DNA from: Desulfarculaceae bacterium
GTDB lineage: Bacteria; Desulfobacterota; Desulfarculia; Desulfarculales; Desulfarculaceae
Length of the DNA: 64,000 nt
Direction of reading: 5' to 3'
NCBI GenBank assembly: GCA_021737645.1
Contig: JAIPDO010000005.1
Coordinates: 1-64,000 of the forward strand
The number at the start of each line of letters is the position of its first letter. Positions within the stretch are counted from its first letter, which is position 1. A program made the position numbers and the translations under genes. Shown here piece after piece: positions 15,417-23,750 of this stretch. The notes under the pieces are model-generated. The model was not told where the DNA came from. It ran no database searches and saw only the letters and a list, made by a program, of their open reading frames with translations.

Positions 15417-16223
15417 ATGGGCCTGGTGATCTTCAGCGACCTGGACGGAACCCTGCTGGATCACCACACCTATTCTTATCAACCGGCCCTGCCTGCCCTG
15501 GACCAGATAAAGCGCCGGGGCATCCCCCTGGTGCTGTGCTCATCCAAGACCAGGGCCGAGATGCTCCCCCTGCACGCCGAGTTGGGCCTGGACGCGCCCA
15601 TCATCACCGAGAACGGGGGCGGCATCTTCGCACCCGAAGGCTGCCCCGTGGCCAAGGGCGACACCTGGCGCGCGGCCGGGGACGGCTGGCGGGTGCTGGA
15701 GATCGGCCTGCCCATCAACGAGTTGCGCCAGCGCATGGAGGGCTTCAAGGACGAGTTGGGCCTCAAGGGCTTCGGCGACCTGAGCAACCACGAGGTGGCC
15801 AAACTCACCGGCCTGAGCAAAGACCAGGCGGCCAGGGCACGTGAGCGTGAGTTCAACGAGCCCCTGCTTCCGCCCGGCGATGAGGCGGCGGGCCAGGCCC
15901 TTACCGACGCGGCCCAAGAGGCGGGCCTGCAACTCACCCATGGGGGCCGCTTTTGGCACCTGCTGGGCGGGGGCGACAAGGGCAAGGCGGTGCGCCTGCT
16001 CTCGGTGCTCTACGCCAAGCGCGACCCGGAGATGACGGCCATGGCCCTGGGCGACGCGCCCAACGACCTGAGCATGCTTGCGGCGGTTGATCGGGCGGTT
16101 CTGGTGGCCCGGCCCGGCGGCGGCCACGCGGAAGTGGAGCTGGAGGGCCTTATCCTGGAACCCCTGGCCGGGCCAGCCGGTTTCAACCACGCGGTGCTGG
16201 CGGCTTTGGACGAGCTTCGTTGA
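15417..16223 (+). CDS. HAD-IIB phosphatase, mannosyl-3-phosphoglycerate phosphatase-like
   Basis: A 268-aa HAD hydrolase with motif I FSDLDGTLLD (D8 and D10), motif II in LCSSKTR (S42/S43, K44), and motif IV ALGDAPNDLSML near 205. The cap domain and overall sequence resemble mannosyl-3-phosphoglycerate phosphatase (MpgP). No synthase for that solute lies in the window. It starts 3 bp after thiC and overlaps birA in TTGA, so it is embedded in a vitamin operon. A phosphatase for thiamin phosphate or another cofactor intermediate is an alternative (inference). Confidence 0.75.
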   Translation: MGLVIFSDLDGTLLDHHTYSYQPALPALDQIKRRGIPLVLCSSKTRAEMLPLHAELGLDAPIITENGGGIFAPEGCPVAKGDTWRAAGDGWRVLEIGLPINELRQRMEGFKDELGLKGFGDLSNHEVAKLTGLSKDQAARAREREFNEPLLPPGDEAAGQALTDAAQEAGLQLTHGGRFWHLLGGGDKGKAVRLLSVLYAKRDPEMTAMALGDAPNDLSMLAAVDRAVLVARPGGGHAEVELEGLILEPLAGPAGFNHAVLAALDELR

Positions 16224-17218
16224 CCACCGCCGAGGCATCCACCGCCGGTCAGGTGCTGCGCCTGCTCCTGAGGGGCAACGGCGAGCGCTCGGGCCAAGAC
16301 ATGGCCCAGCGCCTGGGCATAAGCCGGGCGGCGGTGGCCAAGATCGTCTCCTCGCTCCGTGCCCAGGGCCTGGAGATAGAGGCCGCGCCTAGGCGAGGAT
16401 ATCGCCTGGTGAGCGAGCCCCCCCTGCTGCTGACTCCCATGGTGGAAGCTCGCCTGAAGCCGGGCTCCCTGGGCTTGCCTTTTCATTACTTCCCGGAGAT
16501 AGACTCCACCAACCTGGAGGCCCGCCGCCGGGCCGAAGCCGGGGCGCCCCACGGAACCTGTCTGGTTGCCGAGCATCAGAGCGCGGGCCGGGGCCGATTG
16601 GATCGCCAGTGGCAGGCCCCCAAGGGCAGCGCCCTACTGTTTTCCATCATCCTGCGCCCCGAGTTGAGCCTGCGCCGCGTCTTCGCCCTGAACAACCTCA
16701 TCTCCCTGGCCCTTTGCCGGGCTCTGGAAAAACACGGCGGAGTGGAAGCGGCCATCAAGTGGCCCAACGACGTGTACTTGGAGGGCAAGAAGCTGGCCGG
16801 GGTGCTCACCGAGTTCACCAGCCGGGCCGAAGCGGTGGAGTACGCCGTGGTGGGAGTGGGGCTCAACGTGAACCAGGAGCCCTCCTGGCTGGCCGGGTTG
16901 GACCAGCCCGCCATGAGCCTCATGGCCGCCACGGGCCACGCCTGGGACCGGGCTACCCTGCTGGCCCAGATATTGGAAGAGACGACCGCCCTGCATGATC
17001 ACTTCATGGCCGGGGGCGGCGAGGAGCTGGCCCAGGAATATGCCCAGCGCTCCTTGATCCTGGGCCTGGAAGTCACGGTGCGCGAAGGCCAGGCGGTGCG
17101 CCGGGGCAAGGCCGTAGGCTTCGCCCCGGAAGGGGCCCTGCTCCTGGAAGAAGACGGCGAGATCAATCCTATTCACCACGGTGACGTGAGCCTGTTGTCC
17201 TGGGAAGTGCTTTCCTAA
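16220..17218 (+). CDS. birA: Biotin protein ligase / biotin operon repressor
   Basis: A 332-aa class II BirA. An N-terminal winged-helix DNA-binding domain (about 10-63) precedes the ligase domain with the biotinoyl-AMP loop GRGRLDRQW (123-131) and KWPNDVYL...KLAGVLTE. It attaches biotin to carboxylases and, when loaded with biotinoyl-AMP, represses bio genes. The start codon is TTG at 16220, overlapping the preceding stop. A BirA-type operator lies 68 bp downstream, ahead of bioB, so birA itself is outside that control and rides on the TPP-regulated transcript. Confidence 0.93.
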   Translation: MTTAEASTAGQVLRLLLRGNGERSGQDMAQRLGISRAAVAKIVSSLRAQGLEIEAAPRRGYRLVSEPPLLLTPMVEARLKPGSLGLPFHYFPEIDSTNLEARRRAEAGAPHGTCLVAEHQSAGRGRLDRQWQAPKGSALLFSIILRPELSLRRVFALNNLISLALCRALEKHGGVEAAIKWPNDVYLEGKKLAGVLTEFTSRAEAVEYAVVGVGLNVNQEPSWLAGLDQPAMSLMAATGHAWDRATLLAQILEETTALHDHFMAGGGEELAQEYAQRSLILGLEVTVREGQAVRRGKAVGFAPEGALLLEEDGEINPIHHGDVSLLSWEVLS

Positions 17219-17258
17219 AACCCTCGCTTCGCCCCTCCGCTCGACCGCCTAACTAACC

Positions 17259-17287
17259 TTGCCAAGTCCGGCCTAGACTGGTAGATT
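17259..17287 (+). promoter_or_regulatory. Promoter of bioBAFD
   Basis: TTGCCA (17259-17264) and TAGATT (17282-17287) are exactly 17 bp apart. The -10 box touches the left arm of the BirA operator, so bound BirA would block RNA polymerase. Predicted start near 17294. Confidence 0.7.
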
Positions 17288-17317
17288 GTCAACCGCTTAT
17301 CAAACGAGGTTGACAAT
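17285..17317 (+). promoter_or_regulatory. BirA operator upstream of bioB
   Basis: A perfect 10-bp inverted repeat, ATTGTCAACC (17285-17294) and GGTTGACAAT (17308-17317), with a 13-bp spacer. The half-sites match the known BirA consensus (TTGTnAACC...GGTTnACAA). The usual spacer is a little longer (about 14-16), so this is a slightly compact version. It overlaps the -10 box and the GAGG ribosome-binding site of bioB and ends one base before the ATG. Confidence 0.85.
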
Positions 17318-17318
17318 C

Positions 17319-18329
17319 ATGCTCCCCGATTTTTCCACAGAAATAAGTAAAGCCATTCAAGATGTTATGGACGGAGGCCCCCTGGAGCCGGAAACCGCCG
17401 CCGCCTGGCTGGAGGTCAGCGACCTGGCCGAGGTGAGCCAGGTCTTGGCCGCGGCGGGCCGCTTGCGCGGGGCCCACGAGGGCGACACGGTTGAGTTCTG
17501 CGCCATCGTCAACGCCCGCTCGGGCCACTGCTCCGAGGATTGCGCCTTTTGCGCCCAGAGCGCCCACCACGACGGTCCGGCCGAGGTCTACCCCCTCATG
17601 AGCGCCGAGGAGATGGTGCGCCGTGGGCGGGCCGCCGCAGACGCCGGGGCCCAACGCTTCGGCATCGTCACCAGCGGGCGGGAGTGCCCCAAGGGCGAGG
17701 CCCTGGACGAGATATGCCGGGCGGTGGAGGTCTTGACCAGCGAGCAGGTCATCGCCCCCTGCGCCAGCCTGGGGCTGATAGACGAGCCCCGCGCCAAGCG
17801 CCTGGCCGAGGCGGGCCTGGTGCGCTATCACCACAACCTGGAGGCCGGGCCCAGCTTTTTCCCGCGCATCTGCACCACCCATAATTACGAGGACCGGGTG
17901 GCCACGGTGAAGGCGGCCCAGGCGGCGGGCCTGGAGGTGTGCGTGGGCGGCATCGTGGGCCTGGGCGAAACACCCCTGGAGCGGGTGGAGCTGGCCATGG
18001 CGGTGGCCGAGCTGGCGCCGGAAAGCATCCCGCTGAACTTCCTGACCCCCATTCCGGGCACCCCCATGGCCGGGCACACTCCCCTCAAGCCCCTGGAGGC
18101 TCTGGCCACGGTAGCGGTGTTCAAGCTGTTCAACCCCAAGGCGGTGGTGCGCACCTGCGGCGGACGTCAGCAGGTGTTGGGCAACCTGGCCCCCCTGATG
18201 TATCTGGCCGGGGCCGGGGGCACCATGATCGGCAACTACCTGACCACCGAGGGCCGCCAGCCCATTGACGATATCAACGACCTAGCGGCCCTGGGCCTCA
18301 GGCCCGCCGCTAAGCTGATGAGCGAGTAG
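17319..18329 (+). CDS. bioB: Biotin synthase
   Basis: A 336-aa radical SAM enzyme that inserts sulfur into dethiobiotin. The cluster motif C71-x3-C75-x2-C78 (CSEDCAFC) is present, as are NARSGHC, YHHNLE and the C-terminal GxGGTMIGNYLTT. The start at 17319 is chosen because GAGG (17306-17309) lies 9 nt upstream and earlier in-frame codons run through the operator. First gene of the bioBAFD operon. Confidence 0.95.
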   Translation: MLPDFSTEISKAIQDVMDGGPLEPETAAAWLEVSDLAEVSQVLAAAGRLRGAHEGDTVEFCAIVNARSGHCSEDCAFCAQSAHHDGPAEVYPLMSAEEMVRRGRAAADAGAQRFGIVTSGRECPKGEALDEICRAVEVLTSEQVIAPCASLGLIDEPRAKRLAEAGLVRYHHNLEAGPSFFPRICTTHNYEDRVATVKAAQAAGLEVCVGGIVGLGETPLERVELAMAVAELAPESIPLNFLTPIPGTPMAGHTPLKPLEALATVAVFKLFNPKAVVRTCGGRQQVLGNLAPLMYLAGAGGTMIGNYLTTEGRQPIDDINDLAALGLRPAAKLMSE

Positions 18330-18332
18330 AAA

Positions 18333-19685
18333 ATGAGCCACACCCAGGAGATTCTCAGCCAGGATTTCGAGCACCTTTGGCACCCCTTCACCCAGATGAA
18401 ACTCTGGCCCGACGAGCCGCCGTTGGTAATCGAGCGGGGCGAGGGCAATTACCTCATCGACAGCGAGGGCAAACGCTACTTCGACGGGGTCAGCTCCCTG
18501 TGGGTTACGGTGCACGGCCACAACCACCCGGCCATCAACTCGGCCATCGCCGAGCAGCTTAAGCATCTGGACCACTCCACCCTGCTGGGGCTCACTCACC
18601 CCCTGGCCGCCCGCCTGGCCGCCGAGTTGGCCCGCATAACCCCCGGCAAGCTCAACAAAGCCTTCTACTCCGAGAGCGGCTCCACCGCGGTCGAGATCGC
18701 CCTGAAGATCGCCTACCAATATTGGCAGCAGATCGGCCACCCGGAGAAAAAGACCTTCGTGGCCCTGGGCGAGGCCTACCATGGCGACACCATCGGCGCG
18801 GTGAGCGTGGGTGGCATCGACCTGTTCCACCAGGTCTATGGCCCCCTGCTGTTCCCGGTGCACCGCCTGCCCCAGCCCTTTTGCCGCCAGTGCCCCCTGG
18901 GCCTAAAGCACCCGCAGTGCGGCCTGGCCTGCGCCAACGCCCTGGAGCCCATGCTGGCCGAGCACGGCGATGAGATCTGCGCCCTGATCGTGGAGCCACG
19001 GGTGCAGGGCGCGGCAGGCATAATCGTGCAGCCCGAAGGCTATTTGCACCGGTTGTGGGAGATTTGTAAGAAGCACGAGGTGCTGTTCATCGCCGACGAG
19101 GTGGCCACCGGCTTCGGCCGCACCGGCACCATGTTCTCCTGCGAACAGGAGGGGGTGGAGCCGGATTTGATGTGCCTGGGCAAGGGCATCACCGGCGGGG
19201 TGCTGCCCCTGGCCGCCACCATGGCCACCGACCGGGTGTACGAGGCCTTTTTGGGCGAGTACGACGATTTCAAGACCTTTTTCCACGGCCATACCTACAC
19301 CGGCAATCCCCTGGCTTGCGCCGCCGCTTTGGCCAGCCTGGAGCTGATGGAAAAGAACCAGGTGGTTCAGCGCACCGCCCCGGTGATCGAGCATCTGGCC
19401 AAGGGCCTGGAAAAGATCGCCCAGATGGAGCACGTGGTTCAGGTGCGCCAACACGGGCTCATGGCCGGGGTGGAAATCACCGCTGACAAGTCCACAGACA
19501 CCCCCTACGAGCCCGGGCTGCGCATCCCTCACCAGATAATCATGGCTGCCCGCAAGCATGGGGTGATAATCCGGCCCCTGGGCGATGCCATCGTACTCAT
19601 GCCGCCCTTGAGCAGCACCACCGAAGATATCGACCTGCTGCTGGACGCCCTGGGCAAGGCCATCGCAGAGGTGTGCGGGAGCTAA
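18333..19685 (+). CDS. bioA: Adenosylmethionine-8-amino-7-oxononanoate aminotransferase
   Basis: A 450-aa class III aminotransferase making 7,8-diaminopelargonate. The family N-terminal signature HLWHPFTQM is at about 11-19. The PLP lysine is K284 in CLGKGITGG, and the cofactor Asp is in [14 protein letters not shown]. It starts 3 bp after bioB. Usually S-adenosylmethionine is the amino donor, although some relatives use lysine. Confidence 0.95.
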   Translation: MSHTQEILSQDFEHLWHPFTQMKLWPDEPPLVIERGEGNYLIDSEGKRYFDGVSSLWVTVHGHNHPAINSAIAEQLKHLDHSTLLGLTHPLAARLAAELARITPGKLNKAFYSESGSTAVEIALKIAYQYWQQIGHPEKKTFVALGEAYHGDTIGAVSVGGIDLFHQVYGPLLFPVHRLPQPFCRQCPLGLKHPQCGLACANALEPMLAEHGDEICALIVEPRVQGAAGIIVQPEGYLHRLWEICKKHEVLFIADEVATGFGRTGTMFSCEQEGVEPDLMCLGKGITGGVLPLAATMATDRVYEAFLGEYDDFKTFFHGHTYTGNPLACAAALASLELMEKNQVVQRTAPVIEHLAKGLEKIAQMEHVVQVRQHGLMAGVEITADKSTDTPYEPGLRIPHQIIMAARKHGVIIRPLGDAIVLMPPLSSTTEDIDLLLDALGKAIAEVCGS

Positions 19686-19687
19686 CC

Positions 19688-20872
19688 ATGGGCTCGCAAC
19701 CGGCTTTGGAAATACTCAAGGAGCGGGTGGCCGGGCAGCAGGCCCTGGGCCTCACCCGCCGCCTGGTTTCGGTGGGGCCTTCCTGCGGCCGCTTTGTAAG
19801 CGTGCGGGGGCGGCGCTGCCTGTTGATGGCCAGCAACGACTACCTGGGCTTGGCCGCCCACCCCCGCCTGGCCCAGGCCTCCCTGGAGGCGGCCCTGGCC
19901 TGCGGGTCCGGGTCCGGGGCCAGCCGCCTGATCTCGGGCACCCTGGAGGCCCATGTGGAGTTGGAGCAGGCCATCGCCCGCTTCAAGCACACCCCGGCGG
20001 CGCTGTTTTTCCCCACCGGGTACATGACCAACCTGGGGGTGGTGAGCACCCTGGCCGCCGAGGGCGACCTGATCGTCAGCGACCGGCTCAACCACGCCAG
20101 CCTTATCGACGCCTGCCGTTTGTCCCACGCCGAGGTCAAGGTCTACCCCCATGGCGACGCGGCCCAGGCCGAGAAGCTGCTGGCCCAGGGCCCGCAGGGC
20201 GGCATCAGGCTGCTGGTCACCGATGGCGTGTTCTCCATGGACGGCGACCTGGCCCCTGTGCCCGAGCTGTTGGAAGCGGCCAAGCGGCAAAACGCCCTGC
20301 TGGTAATCGACGACGCCCACGCCACCGGGGTGTGGGGAAAAACCGGCCGGGGCACCCTGGACCACTTCGGCCTGGAGCCCACGCCCGAGGTGGTCATGGC
20401 CGGCACCTTCAGCAAGGCCTTGGGTGGCCTCGGCGGTTTCGTGGCCGGAGCCCCGGAGGTGATCGAAGCCCTGGTGCACGGAGCCCGCTCCCTGCTCTAC
20501 TCCACCGCCCCGCCCCCGGCCCAGGCGGCGGTGGCCCTGGCCGGGCTGGAGCTGGTGGACGCCGAGCCCTGGCGGCGCGAGCACCTGCACGCCCTAAGCG
20601 CCCTGTTGCGCCACCGCCTGGCCGAGGCGGGCCTCAAGGTGGCCTGCGAGGCCGGGCCCATCGTGCCGGTCTTGACCGGCAGTGCCAAGGCCGCCCTGGA
20701 GCTGGCCGAGGGATTGTGGCGGCGCGGGGTGTTCGCCCCGGCGGTGCGCCCGCCCACGGTGCCCGAGGGGGCCAGCCGCATACGCCTGACCGTTACCGCC
20801 GCCCACGAAGAACAAGACATCGAAAAGGCAGCCCAGGCCCTGGCAGAGGCGGCGCGGGAGGCTGGCCTATGA
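19688..20872 (+). CDS. bioF: 8-amino-7-oxononanoate synthase
   Basis: A 394-aa PLP enzyme of the alpha-oxoamine synthase family that condenses pimeloyl thioester with alanine. PLP lysine K243 in GTFSKALGG; also DGVFSMDGD and VIDDAHATG. The ATG at 19688 has GGGAG 6 nt upstream; an upstream GTG inside bioA has no signal. It ends in an ATGA overlap with bioD. Confidence 0.94.
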   Translation: MGSQPALEILKERVAGQQALGLTRRLVSVGPSCGRFVSVRGRRCLLMASNDYLGLAAHPRLAQASLEAALACGSGSGASRLISGTLEAHVELEQAIARFKHTPAALFFPTGYMTNLGVVSTLAAEGDLIVSDRLNHASLIDACRLSHAEVKVYPHGDAAQAEKLLAQGPQGGIRLLVTDGVFSMDGDLAPVPELLEAAKRQNALLVIDDAHATGVWGKTGRGTLDHFGLEPTPEVVMAGTFSKALGGLGGFVAGAPEVIEALVHGARSLLYSTAPPPAQAAVALAGLELVDAEPWRREHLHALSALLRHRLAEAGLKVACEAGPIVPVLTGSAKAALELAEGLWRRGVFAPAVRPPTVPEGASRIRLTVTAAHEEQDIEKAAQALAEAAREAGL

Positions 20873-21588
20873 GCCCCAAGGGCGTGGTGGTGGTCGGCAC
20901 CGACACCGACGCGGGCAAGACCATGGTCTCGGCGGCCCTGGTGGCGGGCCTGCGCGACGCCGGGATTCCGGCGGGCTACCTCAAACCCCTGGCCAGCGAA
21001 TGCGCCCCCGGCCCCGGCGGGCAGGTGAGCCCGGACGTGGCCCTTTTGCACCGGCTGGTGGGCCTCAAGGAGCCGCTGCACACCCTGAACCCGGTGTGTT
21101 TGCGGGCTCCCCTGTCGCCCCTGGCCGCCGCCCGCGAGGAAGGGGTGGAGCTGTCCCTGGCCGCCTCGGCGGCATCCTGCCGGGAGTTTATGGCGGGCCA
21201 GGAATTCGGAGTCATCGAGGGGGTGGGCGGCCTATTGGTGCCCATCGCGCCGGGAGCCACCTTCCGGGACCTGGCCGTGGAGCTGAGCCTACCGGTGGTG
21301 GTGGCCGCCCGGCCTGGCCTGGGCACCATCAACCACACTCTGCTCACCATTCAGGCCCTGAAAGGCGCGGGCCTGGCGGTGGTGGGCTTCATCTTCAGCC
21401 ACACCCAGCCCGCCGACCCAGATGATCCCTCCATCAAACAAAACCACGCCCTGATTGTGGAGTACAGTGGCACGCCTTTCATGGGCGCCCTGCCCTACCT
21501 GGGCCCGCGCGATCAAATAACCGGCCAGGCCTTGAACCAGGCGGTGCGCGAGCATTTGGACCTGACGCCTATAATGGCGGTGAGGTGA
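20869..21588 (+). CDS. bioD: Dethiobiotin synthetase
   Basis: A 239-aa ATP-dependent carboxylase closing the ureido ring of dethiobiotin. The P-loop GTDTDAGKT is at residues 9-17; YLKPLAS and EGVGGLLVPI follow. The start codon overlaps the bioF stop (ATGA), with GGGAGG upstream. Last gene of bioBAFD. The pimelate-forming genes (bioC/bioH or bioW) are not in this window. Confidence 0.94.
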   Translation: MSPKGVVVVGTDTDAGKTMVSAALVAGLRDAGIPAGYLKPLASECAPGPGGQVSPDVALLHRLVGLKEPLHTLNPVCLRAPLSPLAAAREEGVELSLAASAASCREFMAGQEFGVIEGVGGLLVPIAPGATFRDLAVELSLPVVVAARPGLGTINHTLLTIQALKGAGLAVVGFIFSHTQPADPDDPSIKQNHALIVEYSGTPFMGALPYLGPRDQITGQALNQAVREHLDLTPIMAVR

Positions 21589-21752
21589 GGTTAAATTTTA
21601 ATTACTTTACGCAGCAAAATGGCTATCATTTCAGCGTAGCTCCCTGAAGGAAAGCGTAAGCTACGTCGAAGCTCGCACATGGGCATTGACCCGGCATGTC
21701 GGCGGTCGGCGTAGCCCAACCCACGGCCTGCCTGGAATACGCGAATCAAAAC

Positions 21753-22289
21753 ATGCTGCTGGACGAATTCTTACCCACCTATGATGTGCACGCCCGCTAC
21801 CAGGCCCTTTTCCCTGCCCCTCCCGAGCGAGTGCATCCCCTGATCCTGGACCTGGACTGGAGCCAATCACCTTTGGTGCGCTGGTTGGTCTTGCTGCGCG
21901 GTTTGGGCAGCGCCAAGGTCAAGCTCACCCAGGCAAACCCGCCAGGGTCTGGTTTTACCCTCTTGGGCGAGGAGCCGGGCCGGGAGCTGGTGGTGGGAAT
22001 GGCGGGACGCTTTTGGCTGCCCACGGCCGAGCTGCTGCGGGTGAGCCCGGACGAGTTCGTGGATTTCACGCGCCTCGGCTATGCCAAGATGGCCATGAAC
22101 TTCCTGACCGAGCCCATGCCAGGCGGCGGTTGTATTTTAAGCACCGAGACCAGAGTGCTGTGCCTGGGCCCCCGGGCCCTCCGCTACTTCCGTTTGTACT
22201 GGAGCCTCATCGGGCCCTTCAGCGGCTTGATCCGCAAGGAGGCACTGCGCCTGGTGCGGCGGCAGCTGCGAGGCGACGCGGCGGTCTAG
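21753..22289 (+). CDS. Hypothetical SRPBCC-like protein
   Basis: A protein of about 178 aa. The pattern LDEFLPTYDV, the RGLG hinge, VGMAGRFW and the late RVLCLGPRALRYFRLYW followed by PFSGLIRKEAL resemble a family of small SRPBCC/START-fold hypothetical proteins; ligand unknown. The open frame extends to an ATG at 21696, but the extra 19 residues have poorer codon bias. Neither start has a clear ribosome-binding site. It converges on trkH; the two stop codons share the bases CTAG. Confidence 0.6.
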   Translation: MLLDEFLPTYDVHARYQALFPAPPERVHPLILDLDWSQSPLVRWLVLLRGLGSAKVKLTQANPPGSGFTLLGEEPGRELVVGMAGRFWLPTAELLRVSPDEFVDFTRLGYAKMAMNFLTEPMPGGGCILSTETRVLCLGPRALRYFRLYWSLIGPFSGLIRKEALRLVRRQLRGDAAV

Positions 22290-23743
22290 TCGCGCCAAAA
22301 TTCCGGTAAGAAGAGAACCAGGACTGTATAGACTTCCAAGCGTCCCACGATCATGGCCAACGACAGCAGCCATTTGGCGGCCAGGGGCAGATGGGCGTAG
22401 TTGCCCGCCGGGCCCACCGAGCCCAGACCGGGGCCTATGTTGCCCAGGCAGGCGATGGAGGCGGTGAAGGAGGTGACCAGGTCCAGGTCCATGGCCGTGA
22501 GCAAGACCCCAACCAGGAGGAAGCAGGCCAGATAGGCCCCCATGAAGCCCCACACCGAGGCCACGATGCTCCGGTCCACGGTGTGATGCTCCAGGCGCAC
22601 CGGGGCCACCACCCGAGGATGCACCAGGCGCCTGAGCTCGGCCTTGACCTGCTTGAACACCACCATCAGGCGCATTACCTTGGGGCCGCCGCCGGTGGAG
22701 CCTGCCGAGCCACCAATGAACATCAATATCACCAGGGCGGCCAGGGCCACCGGGGGCCATAGGCCGTAGTCCGCCGTGGCGAATCCGGTGGTGGTAAGGA
22801 TGGTGGCGCTTTGGAAAGCGGCCAGGCGGATGGACTCCCAGGCCCCCTTGCCGGAGATGAACCACAGGGCCATGGCTCCAACCAGGGCCGCGCCCAGCCA
22901 CAGGTACATGTAGGTGCGCCACTCTTCGTTGCGCCACCATGCGCTCCAGCGCCGCTGCCACATCATCTGGAAGTGCAGGGTGAAGTTCATGCCCGCCAGG
23001 ATCATGAAGATGGTGACGATCACGTCCACGTAGTCGCTGTTAAAGCCGGCGATGGAGGCGTTTTTGGTGGAGAAGCCGCCGGTGGCCATGGTGGCGAATG
23101 ACTGGCAGGTGGCGTCGAACCAGTCCATGCCCCCCAGCATGAGCAACACCACTTCCGCGGCGGTGATGGCCGCGTAGACCTTCCACAGCACGCTGGCGGT
23201 GTCGGTGATGCGCGGAGCCAGGCGGTCCGGGGTGGGGCTGGGCACCTCGGCCTTGAACAGCTGCATGCCGCCCACCCCCACGAAGGGCAGGATGGCCACG
23301 GACAAGACGATAAAGCCCATGCCGCCCAGCCAATGGGTCAGCGCCCGCCAGAACAGAACTCCCTTGGAGGAGGCCTCCACGTTGGTGAGCACGCTGGCCC
23401 CGGTGGTGGTGAAGCCGCTCACCGACTCGAACACCGCGTCCCCAAAGCCCGCGAACTCCCCGCTGAGGTAAAAGGGCAGCGCGCCCAGGATTCCGGCGAC
23501 GGCCCAGGAGATGCCCACGATGGCCATGCCCTGGCGGTGGTTCATCTCCCGGCTGTCCTTGTCGCGGAAAAGCCAGAACAGTCCCGCGCCGAGAATGAGG
23601 CTGATGAACGCCCCACCGGCAAAGGCGTGCCAGGCGGGCTCGCCATAGTACAGGGCCACGCCCAAGGGCAGGAGCATGAACAGCCCCACGCCCATGCACA
23701 ACACCCCCAATAGGGATAGGACGACAGCCAGGCCCAAGGCCAA
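22286..23743 (-). CDS. trkH: Trk-type potassium uptake permease
   Basis: A 485-aa multispanning protein with four pore repeats, of which SVSGFTTTGAS (first P-loop, about 105-115) and ATGGFSTKNAS, TTTGFATADYG and CLGNIGPGLGSVG are visible. It imports K+ with the NAD-binding TrkA, encoded 7 bp upstream in the same operon. Confidence 0.94.
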   Translation of the reverse strand: MALGLAVVLSLLGVLCMGVGLFMLLPLGVALYYGEPAWHAFAGGAFISLILGAGLFWLFRDKDSREMNHRQGMAIVGISWAVAGILGALPFYLSGEFAGFGDAVFESVSGFTTTGASVLTNVEASSKGVLFWRALTHWLGGMGFIVLSVAILPFVGVGGMQLFKAEVPSPTPDRLAPRITDTASVLWKVYAAITAAEVVLLMLGGMDWFDATCQSFATMATGGFSTKNASIAGFNSDYVDVIVTIFMILAGMNFTLHFQMMWQRRWSAWWRNEEWRTYMYLWLGAALVGAMALWFISGKGAWESIRLAAFQSATILTTTGFATADYGLWPPVALAALVILMFIGGSAGSTGGGPKVMRLMVVFKQVKAELRRLVHPRVVAPVRLEHHTVDRSIVASVWGFMGAYLACFLLVGVLLTAMDLDLVTSFTASIACLGNIGPGLGSVGPAGNYAHLPLAAKWLLSLAMIVGRLEVYTVLVLFLPEFWRD

Positions 23744-23750
23744 CCTCTCT

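Noticed and set aside
15417-16223. Firm assignment of the HAD gene as mpgP
   Set aside because: Sequence style fits, but no partner synthase is present and the vitamin-operon setting argues for caution, so no gene symbol was given.
21636-21690. Possible further copy of the structured repeat after bioD
   Set aside because: It shares only AGCTACGTCGA and a short hairpin with the repeat core; too weak to call a copy.
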